From NCBI GenBank assembly GCA_020073645.1, contig JAIQET010000007.1, forward strand, positions 1 to 64,000: a stretch of DNA of 64,000 nucleotides. The letters are read 5' to 3'. A program made the position numbers and the translations under genes. Of this stretch, positions 30,777-39,100 are shown in pieces (within the stretch, counting starts at the first letter, position 1; every line of letters begins with the position of its first letter). The notes beneath the pieces were generated by a model, which was given only the letters and a program-made list of their open reading frames with translations, did no database searches and was not told the DNA's origin. The stretch comes from Terriglobia bacterium (lineage in GTDB: Bacteria; Acidobacteriota; Terriglobia; Terriglobales; Acidobacteriaceae).

Positions 30777-31409
30777 CTAGGTCTTCGGGCTGCGCTCGCA
30801 GATGTATTCGCTCACGACCCTCTCCCATTTTCCCTGGGCCTTCAGGATGTACTCGACCGCGTCGCGCAGAGCGCCGTCGCCGCCGGAGTGCTCGGTCACG
30901 TAGTGCGCGCCTGCCTTCACCTCGCGACGGGCGTTGGCCACAGCGACCGCGAATCCGCAGTTCCGCATCACCGGCAGGTCAATCACGTCGTCTCCCACGA
31001 AGGCGGCTTCGTCGGCGCGAAGTCCCTCCTGCCGCAGGATTTCCTCGAAGCAGGTCAGCTTGTCCTGAATGCCTTGATGCACGTGCTCCAGCTTCAGGTC
31101 ACGGGCACGCAAGGCCACGGTCTCGGAGATGCGCTTAGTGATCAGTCCGGTCTTGATTCCCGCCAGGCGCGCTAGGGAGATGGAAGTGCCGTCGTGGGCG
31201 TGGAAGCCCTTGGCCTCCACCATGGTCTGGCTCACCAGGCCGAACCCACCGTGTCCCCCGTGCTTGACGGCTTGTTCCGGGGTCGTAGACTGCGCTCCTG
31301 CGGGCGCGGGAAAGACAAAAATCTTGCCGTCGGTGAGAACGCCGTCGACGTCGAACAAAATAAGTTTGATTTTCTTGGCGCGAGTCTTCGCAGAAGCAGT
31401 CTTGGCCAT
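30777..31409 (-). CDS. kdsC: Kdo-8-phosphate phosphatase KdsC (HAD family)
   Basis: It dephosphorylates Kdo-8-P to Kdo. The 210-residue HAD protein has motif I FDVDGVLTDG, motif II/III KRISETVALRARDLKLEHVHQGIQDK and motif IV GDDVIDLPVM, the KdsC pattern. An extra segment of about 20 residues (PAGAQSTTPEQAVKHGGHGG) lies between DGKIFVF and VEAKGFHAHDG. The start at 31409 avoids the upstream repeat that the longer frame translates. It is convergent with the TPR gene and 8.4 kb from kdsD. Confidence 0.93.
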   Translation of the reverse strand: MAKTASAKTRAKKIKLILFDVDGVLTDGKIFVFPAPAGAQSTTPEQAVKHGGHGGFGLVSQTMVEAKGFHAHDGTSISLARLAGIKTGLITKRISETVALRARDLKLEHVHQGIQDKLTCFEEILRQEGLRADEAAFVGDDVIDLPVMRNCGFAVAVANARREVKAGAHYVTEHSGGDGALRDAVEYILKAQGKWERVVSEYICERSPKT

Positions 31410-31457
31410 TGGCGGGATTCTAGCACCTGGGCTGTCATTCATTAGCTCTTGGAAAGA

Positions 31458-31506
31458 GTAGCGCCGGCGTCCCGCCGGCTGTCGTGGGGGCGTCCCCGCC
31501 CCCACA
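31458..31506. repeat. GCCGGCGTCCCGCCGGC repeat with the GTGGGGGCG tail
   Basis: A full copy includes the palindromic core and the second hairpin TGGGGGCG...CGCCCCCA. It lies between the M16 peptidase and kdsC. The same two-hairpin form is at 37461-37510 inside lhr and at 62842-62890. Confidence 0.75.
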
Positions 31507-31518
31507 TCTGCGCACAAG

Positions 31519-32919
31519 CTAACTCCCGCTCTTCTCGTACGGAGCAATCTGCCCGGCAACCTTCTCCTTGTCGCCCACCACCACGATCGTCAGCTTGTCC
31601 GCCAGGATGTACTTCTGTGCCATCTCCTGCACTTGCTGCGGCGTGAGGGTGTACACCTTTTGCACGTAGGTTTCCAGGTAGTTGTCCCCGAGCTGGTGCA
31701 AATCCACGTACTGCAGTTGGCCGATCAAACCGTCCCGGCTGGAGTTCCGCAGCACGAACACGCCCGCGAGGTAGTTCTTGATTCCGTCCAGTTCCGCATC
31801 GGACGGCGGAGATTTCTGCAGCCGGTCGATTTCGTAGAGGATTTCCTTGATCGAAGGCCCAGTCACCGCGGTGGTCACATCCGCAACCTCCGCCCAATAC
31901 GCATCGCGGTAGCGCGCTGAGATCTGGCTGCGTGGCGAGTAGGTGTATCCCTTCTGCTCGCGGATGTTGGCGGTGATGCGGGAACCAAACGAGCCGCCAA
32001 GCAGCGAGTCCATCACCTGCAGCGGAATGTAATCCGCATTGCTGGGGTCAATCGTCGGCAGTCCGATATAGAGCGTGGACTGCGCCGCACCCGGCCGGTC
32101 CACCAGGTCCACTTCACGATTGCTGACCGGCTTGGGGATTTCGATTAGAGGATCGGGTCCGCGCTTCCAGCCGGAAAATGCCTGCGTGATCGCCGCCTTC
32201 ACGGCTGCGGAATCGAATTTCCCCGCGACATAAATGTGGGTCCGCGCCGCTCCAAAATTGTCCTCGTAGAACTTCTTCACCGCCTGAACATCGAAGCCGT
32301 TGATGATGGGCTCAGTGGACAATAGCCGCCCGTAAGGATGATCGGGATAGAGCGCCTTCAAGAAGCGCTCGCGCGCCAGCGCCCCCGGCTGCGACTTCTG
32401 CACGCTCAACTGCCGCAGCAAATCCTGCTTGAGACGTCCCAGTTCGGAGTCGGGCAACAGCGCATGTTCGGTGACATCGGCCAGCAGCGCCACCATCTTT
32501 GGGCCGAACTCCGAGAGCACGTCAGCGCTGATGTTGGTCACATCGGGGCCGGTTCCGATCTCGATCGAACCGCCCATGGACGCGGCCTCCTGGGCCACTT
32601 GCTGCGAGCTGCGCGAGGTCGTGCCTTCTTTCATGAGTTCGCCGGTAAGATCGGCCAGCCAGGTTTGCGACGCCGATTCGTTCAGGTTACCGGCGCGTAC
32701 CGCCACATTGATCCGCACCTTCGGAATGGAACCGTAAGGCACCAGGGTGACTTGCAGGCCATTGGGCAAGGAGAACCGCTCGACCTGCGGCAGGTGGAAA
32801 GCCTTGGGTGGGCCTCCCGCTGGCGGCGACTGCTTGGCCGGATTCTGACCCGCCGCGAACAGGCTCGACGCGAGCGCCAGGAAAGTGGTGCACAACAGTG
32901 TGGTCACAGGGTTTCGCAT
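31519..32919 (-). CDS. M16 family peptidase-like protein, non-catalytic subunit
   Basis: The 466-residue exported protein (signal peptide about 1-23) has the two M16 halves, including the C-terminal RNSSRDGLIGQLQYVDLHQLGDNYLETY and the GGSFGSRITANIREQKGYTYS segment that binds substrate. The HxxEH zinc motif is missing: the aligned region reads LADLTGEL, with Asp, Gly and Glu replacing the key residues. Such proteins pair with an active partner, here the gene just upstream (17 bases apart). Confidence 0.9.
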   Translation of the reverse strand: MRNPVTTLLCTTFLALASSLFAAGQNPAKQSPPAGGPPKAFHLPQVERFSLPNGLQVTLVPYGSIPKVRINVAVRAGNLNESASQTWLADLTGELMKEGTTSRSSQQVAQEAASMGGSIEIGTGPDVTNISADVLSEFGPKMVALLADVTEHALLPDSELGRLKQDLLRQLSVQKSQPGALARERFLKALYPDHPYGRLLSTEPIINGFDVQAVKKFYEDNFGAARTHIYVAGKFDSAAVKAAITQAFSGWKRGPDPLIEIPKPVSNREVDLVDRPGAAQSTLYIGLPTIDPSNADYIPLQVMDSLLGGSFGSRITANIREQKGYTYSPRSQISARYRDAYWAEVADVTTAVTGPSIKEILYEIDRLQKSPPSDAELDGIKNYLAGVFVLRNSSRDGLIGQLQYVDLHQLGDNYLETYVQKVYTLTPQQVQEMAQKYILADKLTIVVVGDKEKVAGQIAPYEKSGS

Positions 32920-32936
32920 GGTCTCTCTCCTCGCTC

Positions 32937-34319
32937 TTAGTTGCCGGGCTTGGCGTCGGCTTCCGCCGCTTTGGTTTCCACCACCAGCACGGTGCGGTTC
33001 GTCGGTTGCAGATATTCCGCTGCAGTTTTCTGGATCAGCTTCGGCGTCACCTTGCGGAATTGGGCTTCCAGGTCATTGATGCGCGCCGGGTTGTCATCGA
33101 ACAGCGCAAAGCTGGCCAGCAGGTCGGCGCGCCCGAAACCATTGAAGGTCCCTAGCTGGTCATACAAGCTGGAACGCAGCTTAACCAGGGCGCGGTCCAG
33201 AGTCGCCTGGTCGATCGGCTTGGTGCGCAAGGGCGCGATCACGGACTCTGCCGCGTTGACGATGTCGTCGGGCTTGGTGCTGCTGTCATGGATGAGCGAC
33301 GCCATCCACAGCATGGGGCCGTTGTAGTTGAACATGTTGCCCAGCATGTTGATTCCGCCGTCCAGGGATCCGGTGAACCCGCGCCGTTGGACCAGTTCCT
33401 CATACAGCAGGCTGTCGTCGCCCTGCAGCAGCAGCTGGTCGATCAGGCCCATGGCGTAATACTCCGGAGTGTTGCGGTCCGGCATGTGATAGGCGAAGGC
33501 GAGCGCAGGACGCTTAGCCAGCGCATCCACCTTGCTGACGCGCTTCTCTTTGTCCTGCTTGGGCTCGCTCAGATCGGGCTGCTTTATCACGGGGGCAGAT
33601 GGAATGCCGGCAAAGTATTTCTCGATCATCTTCTTTGCATCGGCAGGCTCAAAGTCGCCAACCACTGTCAGCGCCGCATTGTTGGGGGCGTAGTAGGTCT
33701 TGAAAAATTGCTGTACGTCAGGAAGAGTAGCGGCCTCGATATCCTTCAGGTCGCCATAGAAGTTGTGTGCGTTATACCAGTTGGTGTTGGCGTACTGCGG
33801 CATGTCCAGCCAGGGAAAACCGCCATACGGACGGTTCAGCACGTTCACCTTCACTTCGTTCCCCACCACGCCCTGCTGGTTCTTCAGGTTTTCGTCGGTA
33901 ATGGCTAGACCGCGCATACGGTCTGCTTCCGCCCAGAGGACGGTCTCCAGTTTGTTGGCCGGCATCACCTCGAAATAGTTGGTGAAATCGAAGCGTGTCG
34001 AGCCATTGAGCACCCCGCCGTTCTGTTGCACCAGGCGAATCATCTCCATCTTGCCCAGGTTCTGCGAGCCTTGAAACATCATGTGCTCGAACAGATGGGC
34101 AAAGCCGGTGCGATCGCGCGGCTCCACGCGAAACCCGATCCGGTAGTACACCCCGACCACCACGGTGGGCGCCGAATGATCGGGCGACAGCACCACCCGC
34201 AGCCCATTCGGCAACTTGTAATATTCGACCGGCACGTTGAAGCTGTCGCCAGCCGGTGGCGATGCCAGAGCGGGCAGCACCAAGGCTCCAACCAGGGCTA
34301 GCAAAACAAGGGATTTCAT
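32937..34319 (-). CDS. M16 family zinc peptidase, catalytic subunit, exported
   Basis: The 460-residue protein has a signal peptide (KSLVLLALVGALVLPALAS) and the inverted zinc motif H75-L-F-E78-H79, with E155 in GNEVKVN exactly 76 residues later as the third ligand. It degrades small peptides in a clamshell with the inactive partner. GGAGG lies ahead of the ATG at 34319; the longer frame to 34397 has no such site. The pair forms an operon. The gap 34320-34575 shows no gene. Confidence 0.94.
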   Translation of the reverse strand: MKSLVLLALVGALVLPALASPPAGDSFNVPVEYYKLPNGLRVVLSPDHSAPTVVVGVYYRIGFRVEPRDRTGFAHLFEHMMFQGSQNLGKMEMIRLVQQNGGVLNGSTRFDFTNYFEVMPANKLETVLWAEADRMRGLAITDENLKNQQGVVGNEVKVNVLNRPYGGFPWLDMPQYANTNWYNAHNFYGDLKDIEAATLPDVQQFFKTYYAPNNAALTVVGDFEPADAKKMIEKYFAGIPSAPVIKQPDLSEPKQDKEKRVSKVDALAKRPALAFAYHMPDRNTPEYYAMGLIDQLLLQGDDSLLYEELVQRRGFTGSLDGGINMLGNMFNYNGPMLWMASLIHDSSTKPDDIVNAAESVIAPLRTKPIDQATLDRALVKLRSSLYDQLGTFNGFGRADLLASFALFDDNPARINDLEAQFRKVTPKLIQKTAAEYLQPTNRTVLVVETKAAEADAKPGN

Positions 34320-34575
34320 GAACTGCCTCCAGGACAGGGCGTTGATCTTGCGGTGAAGGGGTGCGCCAAACAAACTACATCCGTAAATGGGAGACATGCA
34401 AGAGAATCAGACGGGCGAGATGGCAAGGGGTAAGCAGGGATCGGCAGCTGGAGAACGCTTGGGCGGGTGTGGACCGAACAGCCGATTTCCCATCAATTTG
34501 GATGGCATTTATGCACTGGAAAATGATAGCGACTTGTGCCATACTAATGGGGCCCAGCGCGGAGGAGATGTTGTT

Positions 34576-34908
34576 ATGGCGGTCGCCCACCGGAAGGAAT
34601 ACCAGAACACCACCGTCAGGCTGCCCAAGAGAGTGTATGACCTGGCCAAGACCGCAGTCGCCAAGTCAGAAGCCGCCTCCAGCTTCAACGATTTCGTGGT
34701 GCAAGCGATTGAACAGAAGCTACGGCAGCTGACGGAGGCGGAAATTGACGCCGCCTTCGCACACATGGCGGACGACCTCGAATACCAGCACGATGCGTTA
34801 GCTTTGGCGAACGAGTTCGAGAAGAGCGACTGGGAAGCTTCCCGAGCGATCGAAACACCCAATGAGCCTACCCCCAAAGCCCGCGCTGCCAAAACCCGCT
34901 CGCGGTGA
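34576..34908 (+). CDS. Ribbon-helix-helix antitoxin of a MazEF-like pair
   Basis: The 110-residue protein starts at 34576 after a strong GGAGGAG. It carries a ribbon-helix-helix-like segment (NTTVRLPKRVYDLAKTAVAKSEAASSFNDFVVQAIEQKL), then a charged helix and a Pro/Lys-rich tail. Its last 47 bases overlap the MazF-type toxin gene in another frame, longer than the usual few-base overlap. Confidence 0.8.
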   Translation: MAVAHRKEYQNTTVRLPKRVYDLAKTAVAKSEAASSFNDFVVQAIEQKLRQLTEAEIDAAFAHMADDLEYQHDALALANEFEKSDWEASRAIETPNEPTPKARAAKTRSR

Positions 34909-35236
34909 CGTTTTCAGTGCCCGGCTCGACCCCACCGAAGGCAGCGAGCAGGCGGGGACACGGCCCGTGATTGTGGTCAGCCGGGACTCCATCAACGCCA
35001 ACAGCCCGGTCGTTGTCATCGTGCCGGTGACGGACGCCTCCAACGTCAAGCGAACCTACCCCAGCCATGCATATCTTCTGAAGGGCTCTGGTGGGCTGAA
35101 AGTTGACAGCGTGGCCAAGACCGAGCAGATTCGCGCGATCCAGGTGTCACGCTTTGTGGGTTACTACGGGAGATTGGACAAGGATGCGGTGGCAAGGATC
35201 GAGGAAGCGATCAAGATTACGCTGGCGTTGAGGTAG
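34862..35236 (+). CDS. MazF/PemK-type endoribonuclease toxin
   Basis: The 124-residue protein has the MazF/PemK signature: GDVFSARLDPTEGSEQAGTRPVIVVSRDSINANSPVVVIVPVT, the RPV-VV strand and the later VDSVAKTEQIRAIQ. It likely cleaves mRNA at a short site. The start lies inside the antitoxin gene. The sequence specificity cannot be read. Confidence 0.92.
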   Translation: MSLPPKPALPKPARGDVFSARLDPTEGSEQAGTRPVIVVSRDSINANSPVVVIVPVTDASNVKRTYPSHAYLLKGSGGLKVDSVAKTEQIRAIQVSRFVGYYGRLDKDAVARIEEAIKITLALR

Positions 35237-35297
35237 ACACGCCGCACACGCACGGGCAGGTGTCTCCACCTACCCGGCAAGGCGAACCTTGGCGTCG

Positions 35298-36110
35298 CTA
35301 TTGTGCCAGTGCTGTCAGCAGTTGCTCAGCCTCATCGGGAGTATCCGTAAACGGGAGAAGCTTTGCAGCCTTCAGCTTTCCTTCTATTTTCTCATTCGCT
35401 TTCGCGATCTTGAATTCCCGAATCATGGTCATCAGCACTTCCCAGTATGCGTCCGCAGCCAGTTTGAAAGCGCACCCACACAGGAGCGTGAACGTCTCCG
35501 CTCTCAGATTCACGATGCCCGTCAACCCAGAATGCACGTACCAACTGAGTTGCGGATAATTGACCTCATACATTTCCTCGAACGGAGACTTCAACAACTC
35601 AACTCGCTTATGTAGCTTAAGTCCTGACCAGTGGGGCACGCTCTTCGCTGTGCCCCACAGCGTTTTCTTCACAGTGTCTAAACGGCTCGCGTTGTTTGCA
35701 ACAAATGAACTGTAGATGGTTGTGTCGACCTTGGCGGCAGGATTGTCCGCCTTAAATCGCAGGATTTTGCGGGCGCACCTTAGCTTTTCCACGTCGCTAA
35801 ATTCCATAATCTTGGTCAAGCTGTCGGGGACTGAATCTATCAGCCGTATGTCAACGGCCAACTCAAACAGCCCCCTCGCTAGCATGGCGATGGCTTGGAA
35901 ATGCTTTGGCTGCTTAAACTCCAGGAGCGTTTCTATGTTGGCCGTGGCGCGGTAGTAGGTACCAATAAAGCACCGCTCACGACCTGAGGTCGACAGGAGT
36001 GTCTCGATCACTCCCCGAACTTCCATTTTGTCGAATGCACTGAGGCTCTTGACCATGGTGTAGAAGCGGTCGGTAGTCTGCAGCGGGTCAAACGTAGCGC
36101 TTGCTGACAT
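35298..36110 (-). CDS. Helical protein of unknown function, DUF5677-like
   Basis: The 270-residue protein is mostly helical, without signal or membrane segments. The features I recognise are LARGLFELAVDIRLID and a later WYVHSGLTGIVNLR, which recall DUF5677-type proteins; this is tentative. GGGGGG precedes the ATG at 36110. GC content is lower than in neighbours, and with the adjacent toxin-antitoxin pair this suggests a small acquired island. Divergent to lhr, with 72 bases between starts. Confidence 0.6.
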   Translation of the reverse strand: MSASATFDPLQTTDRFYTMVKSLSAFDKMEVRGVIETLLSTSGRERCFIGTYYRATANIETLLEFKQPKHFQAIAMLARGLFELAVDIRLIDSVPDSLTKIMEFSDVEKLRCARKILRFKADNPAAKVDTTIYSSFVANNASRLDTVKKTLWGTAKSVPHWSGLKLHKRVELLKSPFEEMYEVNYPQLSWYVHSGLTGIVNLRAETFTLLCGCAFKLAADAYWEVLMTMIREFKIAKANEKIEGKLKAAKLLPFTDTPDEAEQLLTALAQ

Positions 36111-36182
36111 GACTGTACCCCCCAAGGATTGTACCAGTGGTAGGCGAATATTTTGCGAAAGCTTCGTGCTAGAATACCGGGA

Positions 36183-39100
36183 ATGTCGTCCCTCCCATCC
36201 TCTCTCGCCTGGGCCCACCCGCTGGTGCGGGAGTGGTTTGTCCGCCGGTTCAGCACGCCCACTGAGCCGCAAGAGCAGGGCTGGCCGCACATCCTGGCCG
36301 GGCGTACCACCCTGATTTCCGCGCCTACCGGTTCGGGAAAGACCCTGTCTGCCTTCCTCGCCTGCATCGATCGCCTGGTCCGCAAAGCCCTGGCTGGCGA
36401 CCTACGGGACCGCACCGAGGTGCTCTACGTTTCCCCGCTGAAGGCCCTCGGCAACGACATCCAGAAGAACCTCGAAGTGCCGCTCGGCGAGATTCTGCAG
36501 ATGGCGGGCGAGCGCGGTCTGCTGATGCCGGAGATTCGCATCGCCGTCCGCACCGGCGACACGCTCATGCACGAGCGCCGCGCCATGCTGAAGCGGCCGC
36601 CGCACATCCTGGTCACCACGCCCGAGTCGCTCTACATCCTGCTCACTGCGGAGAAGAGCCGCGCCATCTTGCGGGATATAGAGACAGTGATCGTCGATGA
36701 AATTCACGCCGTCGCCGACGACAAGCGCGGCGCCCACCTCACGCTTTCGCTCGAGCGACTCGAAGCACTGACCCATCGTCCGCCGGTGCGCATCGGCCTT
36801 TCCGCCACGCAGAAACCCATCGAAGAAGTGGCGCATTTCCTGACCGGCAACGGCCGGCCGGATCCAGTGATCGTCAACATCGGCCACAAGCGCCAACTGG
36901 ATCTCGCTGTCGAGATCCCCGCCAGCCAACTCGGCCCCATCACCACCAACGAGATGTGGGACGAGATTTACAACCGCTTGGTCGAACTGGTCGAGCAGCA
37001 CCGCTCCACCCTGGTGTTCGTTAACACCCGTCGGCTGGCAGAGCGCGTGGCGCATCATCTCGGGGAACGCCTTGGCGAAGACAACGTCGCCGCCCACCAC
37101 GGCAGCCTCGCACGCAAGCTCCGCCTGACCGCTGAGAAGAAGCTCAAAGAAGGCCAGGTCAAGGTGCTGGTGGCGACGGCGTCGCTGGAGCTCGGAATCG
37201 ATATCGGCACGGTTGACCTGGTGGTGCAAATCAGTTCCCCGCGCGCTATTGCAGTAGCCCTCCAGCGTGTAGGTCGCTCCGGCCACTGGCGCGGCGCGGT
37301 TCCCAAGGGACGCTTCTTCGCCACCACCCGCGACGAACTGCTGGAATGCGCCGCCCTGGTGCGCGCCATCCAGCATGGCGAGTTGGACCGCCTGATGATC
37401 CCCGAAGCCCCGCTCGATATCCTGGCGCAACAGATAGTAGCCACCTGTGCATCCGCCGACCGTAGCGCCGGCGTCCCGCCGGCTGTCGTGGGGGCGTCTC
37501 GCCCCCACACCCGAGAAGATATTCCCCACACCAAGGGCGACGTCGCCGACGCCGCAACCGACGCCTGGGATGAAGACGCCCTCTTCGCCCTGGTCACCCG
37601 CGCCTATCCCTACCGCAATCTTTCCCGCGCCACCTACGACGCCGTCCTCGAGATGCTCTCCGAAGGCATCGCCGCCCGCCGCGGACGCTACGGTGCCTAC
37701 CTCCACCGTGATCGTGTGAACCACAAGCTGCGTGCCCGCCGCGGCAGCCGTCTGGCCGCCATCACCAGCGGTGGTGCCATCCCGGAAACCGCGCTCTTCA
37801 ACGTGGTAGCAGAACCCGAAGGAACCATGGTCGGCACCGTCGATGAAGACTTCGCGGTAGAGAGTATGGCCGGCGACGTCATGCTGCTGGGCAACACTTC
37901 GTGGCGCATCCGGCGCATCGAGGGCAAGTCCGGACGCGTGCTGGTCGAAGACGCCCACGGCGCCGCGCCCAACATTCCCTTCTGGCTGGGCGAGGCTCCA
38001 GCCCGCACGCACGAGCTCTCAGCTGACGTCGGCCAGCTGCGGCAGACGATCAGCGACCTGCTGGGCAATACGTTTCCGGTCGGCCCTTCGCAGAGCAATC
38101 CCGAAGTAGGTGCGGCGGTGGCATGGCTCAAGCAGGAATGCGGCCTCGACGACTCCGGCGCAGAGCAGACCGTCGAATACATCCTGCAAGGCCGCGCCGT
38201 GTTGGGCGCGGTGCCCACCCAGGACACCATCATTGCCGAGCGCTTCTTCGACGAAGGCGGCGGCATGCAACTGGTCATCCATGCGCCCTTCGGCGGGCGT
38301 ATCAACAAAGCCTGGGGATTGGCGTTGCGCAAGCGCTTCTGTCGCGGATTCAATTTCGAGCTGCAAGCAGCCGCCACGGACAATGGCCTGAACATCGCGC
38401 TGGCCGAGCAGCACAGTTTTCCTCTTGCCGATGTCTTTCATTTCCTGACGGCGGAGACCGTGCAGCCCTTGTTGGAGCAAGCGGCGCTGGCCTCACCCAT
38501 CTTCGGCACCCGCTGGCGCTGGGACGCCAACCGCGCTCTGGCTTTGCTGCGCTTTCAGAGCGGCAAGAAGGTTCCGCCGCAGATTCAGCGCATGCGCTCC
38601 GACGATCTCCTGGCGTCGGTGTTTCCCGACGTTGCCGCCTGCCAGGAAAACATCGTGGGCGACATCCAGATTCCCGACCATCCCCTGGTGCATGAAGTCA
38701 TGAAAGACGTGCTGACCGAGGCGATGGATGTGGACGGGTTGAAGCAGTTGCTGCGCGGTATGGACGAGGGACGCATCCGCTGCCTGGCCGTGGACACGCC
38801 GGTCCCTTCGCAGTTCTCCCACGAAATCCTGAATGCGAACCCGTACGCCTATCTTGATGACGCTCCGCTTGAGGAACGTCGAGCCCGCGCGGTGGAGATG
38901 CGGCGGGTCCTGCCGGAATCGGTCCTGGAAGAGGTGGGAAAGCTTGACCCGGCGGCGATTGCCCAAGTTCGCGAAGAGGCTTGGCCGGACGTGCGTGACG
39001 CGGACGAACTGCATGACGTGCTGCACACATTGATCGCCTTGCCCGAGGATTTGTCGAGTGTGGGGCGGGCACTCCCTTCGACTTCGCTCAGGGCAAGCCT

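Noticed and set aside
36402-38012. Long minus-strand open frame inside lhr
   Set aside because: It is antisense to the helicase motifs with no ribosome site and no recognised domain.
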